Shown: positions 53,253 to 62,107, counted from the first letter of the stretch. The stretch is DNA of 64,000 bases from CAZRUA01 sp964603125 (GCA_964603125.1 CAZRUA010000004.1:1-64000), one strand, 5' to 3'. Numbers and translations: made by a program. The notes: generated by a model from the sequence alone, not told the origin.

Positions 53253-55610
53253 TTATTCGGTTCTTAAATTTTTAACTGGATTAGAGATAGCGGCTTTTAT
53301 TGCTTGATACATTACCGTGAATAAAGCGATGGAAATTGCAATAAGTGCTGCAAGTATAAAAACCCACCATTCTATTTCAATTCGGTATGTGTAATTATTG
53401 AGCCATTTTTTCATTAGCCACCATGCAATTGGAGTTGCAATTATTATTGAAATGGTTACTAGTTTAATAAAGTTGATAGATAACATAGTAACAATGCTCG
53501 AAACTGATGCACCTAGCACTTTTCTGACTCCAATTTCTTTTACTCTATTTTCGGCTATATAAGTTGCTAAGCCAAATAAGCCAAGGCATGATATGAATAT
53601 AGTGAGCGACGAAAATATCGTTGCTAGTGTTAAGGAAGTTTGTAATTGTTCGAATTTCTGTGCGTACTCTTCATCTGTGTATACGAGTTCAATTGGAAAA
53701 TCTGGATTATATTTTTTAAACAATGCTTCAATTTTTTTAATTTCACTTTGATTCGTGTTTTTGTTTAAGCGAACATGAATTACATTAAACCACCCAGCAG
53801 CACCCATCAGCATCATTGGTCTTGTTTCTTCAAAAGGATTATTAATTATAAAGTCTTTAATAACACCAATCACATGAAATTCAGTGTCGCCGTCTTTAAT
53901 AATTTGACCAATTGGGTTTTTAAATTTAGTTTTCTTTAAAGCAGATTCATTTAGAATTAGAGCTGTAGAATCTGTTGGAAATTCTTTTAGATTAAAATCT
54001 CTTCCTTGTAATAATTTAAATCCTGCAGTTTTTATAATATCTTCATCCGCATAATATCTATCAAATAAGGTTTTATCATTTGGATCTTTACCATTCCACT
54101 CAAATCCCCAGCTATTGCTCCAAGCCTGAGTAATAGGCTGACTGCATTTTGTAACTGATAAGGCTAGATTTTGATTTAATAAATCGTTCTTTAACAAAGT
54201 ATAATTTTTTTCTAAATCATTACTTAAGAAATGGTACATTAATTGTTCCTTATTATATCCACTATCTCTTTCAACTACATAACTCATTTGCTGGCGAACT
54301 AGTATAGTTCCGATAATTAAAATAATAGCAATAGTAAATTGTAGTACAACTAAAATTTTTCGGGGACTAAATTTAGATTTTGTTGATTGAAAAGTTCCTT
54401 TCAACACTTTTACAGCTTGAAATGAAGATAGAAAGAATGCTGGATAGCTACCAGCTAAAATTCCTGTTAACAAAACAAAGGTTAAACTAAACAACCAGAA
54501 TGAAGGATTCAATAAGTTTAGATTTAGTTTTGTTTGCATTAAGTTGTTGAAAGCTGGCAAGGATAATATTACTAGGCCTATAGCAAGTATAAAACTGAAA
54601 AATGATAATAGCACAGATTCCATTAGGAATTGACGAATTAGAAGGGAACGGAAAGCGCCAATAGTTTTTCTTATCCCTACTTCTTTTGCTCGCTTTTCAC
54701 TGCGGGCTGTGCTAAGGTTCATGAAGTTAATGCATGCTATTATTAAAATAAACCCTGCAATTATTCCTAAGATAACTACAATTTCTATTCTGCCGCCGGA
54801 TTCAACTCCATTTTCGAAATTTGAATGTAATTGCCAACGCTCTAATGGATACAAAAACATATCATACACATCGCTATCTTTAGCGTAATTTTTCCGAATG
54901 TCTTTTATTTTAGGTTCTAATGCAGCTAGTTTTGTATTTTCTTTTAGAAGAATATAAGTACGCGTTGAATTATCTCCCCAATTTGTTTCTTCACCATCTT
55001 TTGCAATAAATTTCCAAGGAATCAAGTATTCAAATTCAAATCTACTATTACTTGGAGGGGTTGATATAATTCCAGTAATGGTTAAATTATCTTTGTTTTC
55101 TAATTTAATTACTTTACCAATCGGGTTTTCATTTCCAAATATTTTTTTCGCTAGTTCAGGAGTAATTACTATTGAATTTGGATTAGAGAACATTGTTGCA
55201 ATGTTTCCTTCTAGCATTGGAAAATCAAAAATTGATAGAAACTCATTGTCAACAACATTGCCTAAAGAGTATATTTTTTTGTCACCAAATGTGATCAATC
55301 TTCTTGTTGGCCAATCCACTCGCGCAACTTTTTCAATTTCAGGAAAGTTAGCTTGTAACGTTGCTTTTGCTACTTTTGGAGTTACCTCCCAGCACTTTAT
55401 TCCTTGATCGCCCCAATCTGATTTATTCCATAAGCTGTATATTCGGTCTTTTTTGGTGTGAAAATTATCAAAACTCACTTGGTGTTTAACCCATAGCAAT
55501 ATTAGAATCACAGAAGCCATTCCAATTGCTAATCCGGAAATATTAATTACTGAAAAAACTTTATTTTTCAGTAATTGCCTTATTGCTATTTTAAAGTAGT
55601 TTTTAAGCAT
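53253..55610 (-). CDS. MacB-like ABC permease, first in the tandem array
   Basis: A 785-residue permease, the shortest of the array. It has N-terminal helix NISGLAIGMASVILILLWVK, a coupling region RAKEVGIRKTIGAFR, and C-terminal block RVKEIGVRKVLGAS, and ends NPVKNLRTE. It follows the canonical ATPase by 4 nt and is the most likely direct partner of it. Like the others it has two large periplasmic domains for contact with the MacA-like adaptor or a substrate. Confidence 0.9.
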   Translation of the reverse strand: MLKNYFKIAIRQLLKNKVFSVINISGLAIGMASVILILLWVKHQVSFDNFHTKKDRIYSLWNKSDWGDQGIKCWEVTPKVAKATLQANFPEIEKVARVDWPTRRLITFGDKKIYSLGNVVDNEFLSIFDFPMLEGNIATMFSNPNSIVITPELAKKIFGNENPIGKVIKLENKDNLTITGIISTPPSNSRFEFEYLIPWKFIAKDGEETNWGDNSTRTYILLKENTKLAALEPKIKDIRKNYAKDSDVYDMFLYPLERWQLHSNFENGVESGGRIEIVVILGIIAGFILIIACINFMNLSTARSEKRAKEVGIRKTIGAFRSLLIRQFLMESVLLSFFSFILAIGLVILSLPAFNNLMQTKLNLNLLNPSFWLFSLTFVLLTGILAGSYPAFFLSSFQAVKVLKGTFQSTKSKFSPRKILVVLQFTIAIILIIGTILVRQQMSYVVERDSGYNKEQLMYHFLSNDLEKNYTLLKNDLLNQNLALSVTKCSQPITQAWSNSWGFEWNGKDPNDKTLFDRYYADEDIIKTAGFKLLQGRDFNLKEFPTDSTALILNESALKKTKFKNPIGQIIKDGDTEFHVIGVIKDFIINNPFEETRPMMLMGAAGWFNVIHVRLNKNTNQSEIKKIEALFKKYNPDFPIELVYTDEEYAQKFEQLQTSLTLATIFSSLTIFISCLGLFGLATYIAENRVKEIGVRKVLGASVSSIVTMLSINFIKLVTISIIIATPIAWWLMKKWLNNYTYRIEIEWWVFILAALIAISIALFTVMYQAIKAAISNPVKNLRTE

Positions 55611-55614
55611 TTAA

Positions 55615-56292
55615 CTAAGCTTTAATATTTTGTATTACAATTTGTCCGTCTAGCATATTAATTATACGATGTGTAAATCGTGCATCATGTTCAGAGTGAG
55701 TTACCATAATAATGGTTGTTCCTTGTTCATTCAAATCGGTTAATAATTGCATTACTTCATTACCATTGCGAGAATCTAAGTTACCTGTTGGCTCATCGGC
55801 TAAAATTAATTTGGGTTTATTTACCACTGCTCGCGCCACAGCCACACGTTGTTGTTGTCCACCTGATAATTGTTGTGGATAGTGATTACGACGATGAGCA
55901 ATTTGTATTTTATCTAATACTTCATCAACAATTCTTTTGCGTTCACTTGAACTAACACCAGTGTAGATAAGCGGAAGTTCTACGTTTTCAAATACCGTTA
56001 ATTCATCAATTAAATTAAAGCTTTGAAACACGAAACCAATATTTAGTTTACGTAACTCGGCTCGTTTGCGTTCATTGTATTTCGCAACTTCAACTCCGTT
56101 AAACAAATAGCTTCCATTATCCATATCATCTAACATACCAATAATGTTTAGTAATGTTGATTTACCGCAGCCCGAAGGACCCATCATGGCAATAAATTCA
56201 CCTTCTTTTATTTCAAATGAAATATTGTTTAAAGCTACTGTTTCAATTTCTTCAGTGCGATAAATTTTTTCTAAGTTGCTTACTTTTATCAT
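55615..56292 (-). CDS. ABC transporter ATP-binding protein (MacB/LolD type)
   Basis: A 225-residue ATPase with every motif intact: Walker A GPSGCGKST, Q-loop FVFQSFNL, signature LSGGQQQRVAVARAV, Walker B LILADEPTGNLD, and H-loop VTHSEHD. It is the main power unit of the export system. It starts 4 nt after the adaptor gene and is followed by the five permeases. Confidence 0.94.
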   Translation of the reverse strand: MIKVSNLEKIYRTEEIETVALNNISFEIKEGEFIAMMGPSGCGKSTLLNIIGMLDDMDNGSYLFNGVEVAKYNERKRAELRKLNIGFVFQSFNLIDELTVFENVELPLIYTGVSSSERKRIVDEVLDKIQIAHRRNHYPQQLSGGQQQRVAVARAVVNKPKLILADEPTGNLDSRNGNEVMQLLTDLNEQGTTIIMVTHSEHDARFTHRIINMLDGQIVIQNIKA

Positions 56293-56296
56293 GTTC

Positions 56297-57556
56297 TTAT
56301 TTTTTATCTTTTAAAATTAATTCTTGTGTATTTGTATAGTTGTCGTATCCAGATGTAATAATTTTATCTCCAATGTTTAATCCTGATAAAACCTCGTAAT
56401 ACTCTGGATTTTGGCGTCCCAATTGTATGTCAATTCGGTAAGCTACACTTCCGTCTTCGTTTAATTTAAACGCCCAGTTGCCTCCAGTTTGTTGATAGAA
56501 AGCGCCTTTAGCTAAAAGTGTAGCTTGTGTTTCATCACTTAAAGCTAACCGTATTTGCAGTGTCTGACCTCTTCTAATATCTTTTGGAAGTTCGCCTTCA
56601 AATTTCATGTCAACTTGAAATTTTCCGTTTTTCACTTGTGAGTAAACCTTTTGGATGCTTAGTTTAAAATCTTTTCCACCTAAAGTAAATTGGCCAGATA
56701 GTCCTGGAAAAATACGTGTTATATAATGTTCATCAATATCAACTCTCACTTTAAAACCAGTAACAACATCAATCTGCCCCAACCTTTCACCTTTATTTTT
56801 ATTCTGACCAATCTCAGCGTCTAATGAAGTAAGCTGTCCATCAACTGGTGCGCGAACAATTAAGTCTTCCACTTTTTTACGCATAATACGCAGTGCATCT
56901 TGGGTTCTTTTGTAGGATTCTTTTGCTTGATTGAACTCTTCAGTATTTGAAATAGAATCTTGTTTTAAAATTTGATCAGTTAGCTTTTTCTTTTTTAAAG
57001 CGTAGTTATAAGTATTTTCTGACTGTTTAAATTCTTGTAATGATATTGCTTTTGATTCATAAAGTTTTACGTTTAAATCATAAACACGTTTAGCCTCAAT
57101 AAAATTATTATCCGCATCAGTGCCTTGATTCAATTTCATAATGGTATTTTGCGTTGCGGCATTCTTCGAAATTTGCATCTGTGTTAAGAGATTAAAAACA
57201 GATGTTTCTTGATTAGCTAAACTTAATTCTAAGTCAGTATTTGATAATCGTAAAATTGGATCACCTTTTTTCATAATAGCTCCATCTTCAACAAATAATT
57301 CCTCCACTCTTCCACCTTCAACTGCATCTAAATATATGGTAGATATTGGCAGTACTATTCCGTTTACAGGAATAAATTCTTGAAAGGCTCCTTTTTTTAC
57401 TTCACTAATTGTTATTCTTTCGGTGTCAACATTTAATTTTGTTCCGCCAGATGTGCTATATATTATTCCAGCAATAAGAGATACTAATGCAGCAATTGAT
57501 ATAATAATTAATATCCTTTTTGAAGACCATTTTTTCTTTTCTATAACTCTGTCCAT
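56297..57556 (-). CDS. MacA/HlyD-type periplasmic adaptor
   Basis: A 419-residue adaptor with one membrane helix (about 13-32), a first lipoyl half (YLDAVEGGRVEELFVEDGAIMKKGDPIL), a coiled-coil hairpin (about 110-240), a second lipoyl half (VRAPVDGQLTSLDAEIGQNKNKGERLGQI), a beta-barrel and a membrane-proximal domain ending IITSGYDNYTNTQELIL. It joins the permeases to the TolC protein at 41507. First gene of the nine-gene unit. Its upstream region holds several repeats and it is divergent from the sigma-54 regulator pair. Confidence 0.92.
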   Translation of the reverse strand: MDRVIEKKKWSSKRILIIISIAALVSLIAGIIYSTSGGTKLNVDTERITISEVKKGAFQEFIPVNGIVLPISTIYLDAVEGGRVEELFVEDGAIMKKGDPILRLSNTDLELSLANQETSVFNLLTQMQISKNAATQNTIMKLNQGTDADNNFIEAKRVYDLNVKLYESKAISLQEFKQSENTYNYALKKKKLTDQILKQDSISNTEEFNQAKESYKRTQDALRIMRKKVEDLIVRAPVDGQLTSLDAEIGQNKNKGERLGQIDVVTGFKVRVDIDEHYITRIFPGLSGQFTLGGKDFKLSIQKVYSQVKNGKFQVDMKFEGELPKDIRRGQTLQIRLALSDETQATLLAKGAFYQQTGGNWAFKLNEDGSVAYRIDIQLGRQNPEYYEVLSGLNIGDKIITSGYDNYTNTQELILKDKK

Positions 57557-57587
57557 TCCTTTGTTCGTTTGTTTCTATATTTTTTAA

Positions 57588-57645
57588 ATGTGTGATAAAG
57601 GTATTTTTGCTTGAAATTTTTGTTTAATCTCCTTTACCACACATT
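57588..57645. promoter_or_regulatory. 15-bp inverted repeat upstream of the ABC export operon
   Basis: Arms AATGTGTGATAAAGG (57588-57602) and CCTTTACCACACATT (57631-57645) are complementary at 14 of 15 positions with a 28-bp gap. The left arm overlaps a -7-like box (TACCTTTA on the - strand, 57596-57603), 40 nt from the adaptor start. A further AATGTGTG lies at 57677-57684. These could be binding sites for a regulator or an mRNA stem. Confidence 0.6.
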
Positions 57646-57672
57646 ATAAAATGATTAATCGAGTTTGTGTTA

Positions 57673-57687
57673 GGCAAATGTGTGCCA
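57673..57687 (-). promoter_or_regulatory. Sigma-54-promoter-like element for the ABC export operon
   Basis: On the - strand: TGGCACACATTTGCC. It has both the GG and GC cores of a -24/-12 promoter but the gap is one base shorter than the usual TGGCAC-N5-TTGC. It lies 117 bp before the adaptor ATG. The same bases also form a GGCA/TGCC dyad, so it might instead be an operator. Confidence 0.3.
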
Positions 57688-57740
57688 TTGATTTATTTAA
57701 TTGAAAACCAATATGTTGTGTTTTTTTATAGTACGCTACC

Positions 57741-57781
57741 TGTTCGAAATCGGATACAAAGTGTTCGGTTTTGATACACTG
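57741..57781 (+). promoter_or_regulatory. Two tandem TGTTCG-N5/6-GATACA boxes
   Basis: Box 1 is TGTTCG (57741-57746), N6, GATACA (57753-57758). Box 2 is TGTTCG (57762-57767), N5, GATACA (57773-57778). They are spaced 21 bp apart, two helix turns, as expected for two dimers on the same face. They lie between the divergent export operon and the sigma-54 activator and are candidate enhancer sites. Confidence 0.5.
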
Positions 57782-57821
57782 TATTATGATGCTAAATTGT
57801 AAGTTGTTTTCGCTCAGTTAA

Positions 57822-57836
57822 ATACCTTTTAGGTAT
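57822..57836. promoter_or_regulatory. Perfect palindrome upstream of the activator gene
   Basis: ATACCT (57822-57827), TTT, AGGTAT (57831-57836), 35 nt before the ATG at 57872. A possible operator at the activator's promoter. The remaining bases of the 315-bp gap 57557-57871 show no gene. Confidence 0.35.
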
Positions 57837-57871
57837 ATTTATTGAAAAAATAAGGCATCAGAAATAATATT

Positions 57872-59224
57872 ATGGATTTAAAAAGAGCAAAAATTTTAGT
57901 TGTCGATGATGATAATGATGTTTTAACCGCAATGAATCTTTTGCTTAAGAAGGAAGTAGAAGAAATTGTGACTGAAAAAAATCCTGAGAATCTTATTCAT
58001 CTATTAAAGAAAAAATCATTTGATTTTATTTTGTTGGATATGAATTTCAACGCCTCAATTAACACAGGCAATGAAGGAATTTTTTGGTTAAAAAAAATTA
58101 AGGAGATAAAATCGGATGTAAGTGTTGTTATGATAACTGCTTATGCAGATATTGATCTGGCTGTTCGTTCTTTGAAGGAAGGTGCTGAAGACTTTATTGT
58201 AAAGCCATGGAATAACCAAAGTTTAATCGAATCGATAAAAGATATTTTAAAGAAAAAGGGCGGCTCTGGTAAAAATAATTCAAAAGCAAGCTCAGAAAGC
58301 TCTGGTATTATTGGAAGCAGCGAGCTGATGCAAGATATTTATAGTAAGATTGAAAAGATAGCGCCTACTGATGCAAACATTTTAATTCTTGGTGAAAATG
58401 GTACGGGTAAGGATTTAATTGCGAAGGCGATTCATCAAAAATCGTTACGGGCCTCAAATCAATTTATTAAAGTTGATGTGGGTGCATTAACAGAAACATT
58501 GTTCGAGAGTGAATTGTTTGGTCATAAGAAAGGAGCTTTTACTGACGCACGTGAAGACAGAGAAGGGCGATTTGAATCAGCAAACAAAGGAACATTATTT
58601 TTGGATGAGATAGGAAATATTAGTTTGCATCAACAAGCAAAGTTGCTTACAGTTTTGCAAAACCGACAAGTAACGCGCCTAGGTAATAATGTGTCAACAC
58701 CAATTGATATACGTTTGGTATGCGCCACAAATTTACCGTTATCTGAGCTAGCCAATGAAGGTAGGTTTAGAAAGGATTTAATTTATCGTATTAACACAGT
58801 TGAAATTATTTTGCCTCCGTTAAGAGCTCGTAAAGGAGATATTGAGTTGCTAGCACAACACTATTTAAAGTTTTATTCAGAAAAATATTTTAAATCAAAT
58901 ATTGAATTAAGCAGCAAAGCAATTGATAAACTTAACGATTATCATTATCCAGGAAATGTCCGTGAGTTACAATATGCTATTGAGCGCGCTGTTATTATGG
59001 CGGATACGGAGGTTTTGCAACCTAATGATTTAATCTTTTCGCCAATCGAGTCTACTACTAAAAGTATGACGGAAATGGAAAGTGAAACGAAATTAAGTAC
59101 AATTGAAAAGCAAACCATCTTACGTGTGATTGAAAAAAATAATGGTAATATCTCAAAAGCAGCTAAAGAATTGGGAATAACACGTACAGCTTTGTACCGA
59201 AGACTAGGTAAATATGAAATTTAA
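57872..59224 (+). CDS. Sigma-54-dependent response regulator (NtrC family)
   Basis: A 450-residue activator. The receiver (1-125) has D12-D14, phospho-acceptor D56 (ILLDMNFN) and KPW. The AAA+ domain (about 150-380) has Walker A GENGTGKD, the sigma-54 contact loop GAFTDA (usual form GAFTGA), Walker B TLFLDEIGN and an R-finger region GRFRKDLIYRI. The C-terminal Fis-type HTH is ISKAAKELGITRTALYRRLGKY. The kinase gene overlaps its 3' end by 11 bp. Divergent placement next to the ABC operon makes that operon the likely target. Confidence 0.93.
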   Translation: MDLKRAKILVVDDDNDVLTAMNLLLKKEVEEIVTEKNPENLIHLLKKKSFDFILLDMNFNASINTGNEGIFWLKKIKEIKSDVSVVMITAYADIDLAVRSLKEGAEDFIVKPWNNQSLIESIKDILKKKGGSGKNNSKASSESSGIIGSSELMQDIYSKIEKIAPTDANILILGENGTGKDLIAKAIHQKSLRASNQFIKVDVGALTETLFESELFGHKKGAFTDAREDREGRFESANKGTLFLDEIGNISLHQQAKLLTVLQNRQVTRLGNNVSTPIDIRLVCATNLPLSELANEGRFRKDLIYRINTVEIILPPLRARKGDIELLAQHYLKFYSEKYFKSNIELSSKAIDKLNDYHYPGNVRELQYAIERAVIMADTEVLQPNDLIFSPIESTTKSMTEMESETKLSTIEKQTILRVIEKNNGNISKAAKELGITRTALYRRLGKYEI

Positions 59225-60566
59225 AAGTTTAGGATTTAATATTATTGTAAGAACTTTACTAATGTTTGGTGCATTGGTAATTGCTGCTTATGCATTGGCT
59301 TCAAAACTTTATTGGTTGGAGTTTTTAATGATTCCTGTTGTAGTTTATATGCTTTATAGTTATTATGTTTTTCATCGTAAGGCAAAAGAGGAAGTTGAGC
59401 AATTTGTTGAATCGGTTCATTACCGTGACTTCACAAGGTATTTTGAAGTAAAGAAAGCGCCAAGTGAATTACAGCCGTTTAGAAGCGGTTTTAACGAAAT
59501 TAATACGACTTTTAAAACTATAAGTAAAGAAAAGGAAACCCAATTTTTGCATTTAAAAAGTATATTAGAAATTGTTGATACAGGAATTTTTTCATACGAA
59601 ATTGCACAAGGCGATGTGTTATGGATGAATGAATCCTTAAAAAGTTTGTTGCAAATACCGTATTTAAAAACTGTTCACTCTTTAGAAAAGAGAAATGCTG
59701 GTTTGTATAATGAAATTATAAAGTTGTTGCCAGGACAAAAAGTAGTCACTACAATTAGTAAAGATAGTAGTGAGTTTAAAGTGCTATTATCAGCTACCAT
59801 GTTTGAAAACGAAGACAAGACCTATAAATTAATTGCATTTCAAAATATTAATGATGCCTTGGATGAAGGAGAATCAAAGGCTTGGCAAAAGTTGTTGAGT
59901 GTAATGACACATGAAATTATGAATTCGGTTGCGCCAATTTCATCATTAGCCGAAACGTTGAAAAACAGAATATCGGAATCAAATGTGCACAGCGAGAACT
60001 ACAAAGACACTTTGCTTGATATAGAAACTGGGATTACAACAATAAAAAAACGCAGTGAAGGTCTTTTGAGATTTACGGAAACATATAGGAATTTAAGTAA
60101 AATCAATAAAGTTAACTTATCTAAAGTGTATGTTTTAGAATTGTTCGATCATGTTCAGCAGTTAATGCAGCCTAATATTGATAAGCGAAAAATTGATTTT
60201 GAGGTAATAACAAAGGATCCTTTATTGGCTATTAATGTTGACTCTGGATTGATAGAGCAGGTGCTGATTAACCTAATGTTAAATGCCATGGACGCTGTTA
60301 AAGATGTTAATGAACCAAAAATTAGCATGAGTGCTGAAGTACAGAATCAAAAAACGATTATCAAAATAAGTGATAATGGAAGTGGTATTTCAAATGAGTT
60401 ATTGGATAAAATTTTCATACCGTTTTTTAGTACAAAGAAAACTGGTAACGGAATCGGCTTAAGTTTGTGTAAGCAAGTAATGATGCTACATCGTGGTTTA
60501 ATAAATGTAAAGTCTATTGAAAACTCTGGAACTGTTTTTATTTTGAGTTTTGATTCGGTGAATTAG
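59214..60566 (+). CDS. Membrane sensor histidine kinase (NtrB/PgtB-like)
   Basis: A 450-residue kinase with two closely spaced N-terminal membrane helices (about 10-28 and 33-48), no real periplasmic domain, a HAMP-like segment, a PAS-like region (about 110-215), an H-box MTHEIMNSVAPISSL, an N-box INLMLNAMDAV, and G boxes SDNGSGI and GNGIGLSL. Lack of an outer loop suggests sensing of membrane state or cytoplasmic signals. It partners the activator that it overlaps. Confidence 0.92.
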   Translation: MKFKSLGFNIIVRTLLMFGALVIAAYALASKLYWLEFLMIPVVVYMLYSYYVFHRKAKEEVEQFVESVHYRDFTRYFEVKKAPSELQPFRSGFNEINTTFKTISKEKETQFLHLKSILEIVDTGIFSYEIAQGDVLWMNESLKSLLQIPYLKTVHSLEKRNAGLYNEIIKLLPGQKVVTTISKDSSEFKVLLSATMFENEDKTYKLIAFQNINDALDEGESKAWQKLLSVMTHEIMNSVAPISSLAETLKNRISESNVHSENYKDTLLDIETGITTIKKRSEGLLRFTETYRNLSKINKVNLSKVYVLELFDHVQQLMQPNIDKRKIDFEVITKDPLLAINVDSGLIEQVLINLMLNAMDAVKDVNEPKISMSAEVQNQKTIIKISDNGSGISNELLDKIFIPFFSTKKTGNGIGLSLCKQVMMLHRGLINVKSIENSGTVFILSFDSVN

Positions 60567-60634
60567 TTTCCCTTAAAATTTGTTAACGAAATGACTTTTT
60601 GATATTTATCAAAGAGAACCCTTTCACTTCTAAA

Positions 60635-60642
60635 TAATTTTG
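60635..60642 (+). promoter_or_regulatory. -7 promoter box for the YiaA-like gene
   Basis: TAATTTTG, perfect TAnnTTTG, 22 nt before the ATG at 60665. Confidence 0.45.
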
Positions 60643-60664
60643 TGTCATAATTAAAAATTAGATT

Positions 60665-61093
60665 ATGATACAAAAACCATCAAATGCTTTTATTGGCGCC
60701 TCATGGCTTGCATTGGTTGCCGGTGTAATTTCATACAACGTAGGATTGTGGAATGCACAAATGCAATTAAACGAAAAGGGATATTATTTTACAGTTTTAA
60801 TGTTTGGTTTGTTCTCTGCTGTTTCATTACAAAAGGCGGTTCGAGATGAATTGGAAGGTATTCCCGTAACAACTATCTATTACGGTTTAAGTTGGTTCAC
60901 AACAATTTTATCTGTTCTATTGTTGATTATTGGTTTATGGAATGCAGATTTAGCTAGAAGTGAGAAAGGCTTTTATGGCATGTCGTTTACATTGAGTTTG
61001 TTCGCAGCAGTTGCTGTGCAAAAGAATATACGTGATTTAGCCCTAGCTAAAAGGGAAGCAAAAATCAACAATCATTTTGAATCTACAAATTAA
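60665..61093 (+). CDS. yiaA: YiaA/YiaB-type inner-membrane protein
   Basis: A 142-residue protein made of two copies of the YiaA/B two-helix unit. Repeat 1 (about 7-68) has VISYNVGLWNAQMQLNEKGYYF; repeat 2 (about 70-130) has LLIIGLWNADLARSEKGFYG. Each carries the G-L-W-N-A and E-K-G-[YF] motifs and ends with an LQKAVRD or VQKNIRD helix. Four membrane helices in all. The family's function is unknown. It has its own promoter and is 50 nt before the ceramidase-like gene. Confidence 0.9.
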   Translation: MIQKPSNAFIGASWLALVAGVISYNVGLWNAQMQLNEKGYYFTVLMFGLFSAVSLQKAVRDELEGIPVTTIYYGLSWFTTILSVLLLIIGLWNADLARSEKGFYGMSFTLSLFAAVAVQKNIRDLALAKREAKINNHFESTN

Positions 61094-61143
61094 TGCCAGT
61101 TCTAGCGGATTCGAGAACGGAACAAAATATAATATAAGTTCAA

Positions 61144-61890
61144 ATGAAAGACCGAAGGTTGATTATTCTTCTAATAGTTTCTATTATAGCTATTGGTACA
61201 ATATTTTTTCTCCCACCAATTCCTCAAGACATTTGTTATCATGATTTTTCGGATAATAGAATGTTTTGGGGAATAGCCAACTTCTGGAATGTGATAAGTA
61301 ATGTTCCGTTTTTTATTGCAGGTTTAATGGGTTTGTTTTTTAGTTTAAAGTATAATTTAAGTTTAGCTCATATTTTATTCTATACCGGAATTTTTTGTGT
61401 TGGTTTAGGCTCTGCTTATTATCATATAAGCCCAAGTAATTCAACTTTATTATGGGACCGATTACCTATGACCGTAGCTTTCATGTCTTTCTTTTCGATA
61501 GTAGTATCAGCGTTTATAAATGATAGAGTAGGTAAGAAGCTTTTAATGCCATTTATCTTTGCTGGTGTATTTTCCATTTTGTATTGGCATTATAGCGAAC
61601 TTTATGGTAAAGGTGATTTAAGATTTTACGCTTTAGTACAGTTTTTGCCAATGTTACTAATACCAATTATTTTGATTTTATATAAAGGAGCAAACAAGAG
61701 AACATATTTTCTTGTTTTACTCCTTTACGCAATTGCTAAAATTTTCGAAGCATCGGATAATTTTATATTCAATCTAAGTGCTTGTATAAGTGGTCACACA
61801 ATTAAGCATTTGATTGCTTCGATGGCACCGATTGTTTTGCTCCATTGTAAGTCTGTTAAAACAGTATTAATTAGCAATGATAAAGTTTAA
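61144..61890 (+). CDS. Alkaline-ceramidase-like seven-helix membrane hydrolase
   Basis: A 248-residue membrane protein with seven helices. It keeps the family motifs: DFSDNRMFWGIANFWNVISNVPF near the N-terminus, GSAYYHISPSNSTLLWDRLPMTVAFM in the middle, and a final SGHTIKHLIASMAPI. His and Asp in these motifs (YYH, WDRLP, GHT-KH) correspond to the zinc site of alkaline ceramidases, CREST-superfamily hydrolases that cut the amide of ceramides. Many Bacteroidota make sphingolipids, so self-lipid turnover is plausible. Substrate unproven. The 217-bp spacer 61891-62107 shows no gene. Confidence 0.82.
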   Translation: MKDRRLIILLIVSIIAIGTIFFLPPIPQDICYHDFSDNRMFWGIANFWNVISNVPFFIAGLMGLFFSLKYNLSLAHILFYTGIFCVGLGSAYYHISPSNSTLLWDRLPMTVAFMSFFSIVVSAFINDRVGKKLLMPFIFAGVFSILYWHYSELYGKGDLRFYALVQFLPMLLIPIILILYKGANKRTYFLVLLLYAIAKIFEASDNFIFNLSACISGHTIKHLIASMAPIVLLHCKSVKTVLISNDKV

Positions 61891-62107
61891 GCATATAAAG
61901 ACGCAGGATTTTAGTGAATGATTTTACAATCTATCTAGAAAGGTTGAAAATTCTTTGAGGCGCAAAGCATTTATTTCAAAACCGCTTTCTACTTAAATGG
62001 GTTACAGTTGAGAACGTAGCAGGTGAGATTTTATAATACTTAGCTATGCAATAGTAATTCTCCAACGTATCATATTGTTGAAAAAGTGTTTTCGTTGTTG
62101 TTAAAAA

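Noticed and set aside
41507..57556. Idea that the five permeases are assembly duplicates
   Set aside because: Their protein sequences differ throughout, including both periplasmic domains, and junctions are clean 1-6 nt gaps, so they are genuine separate genes.
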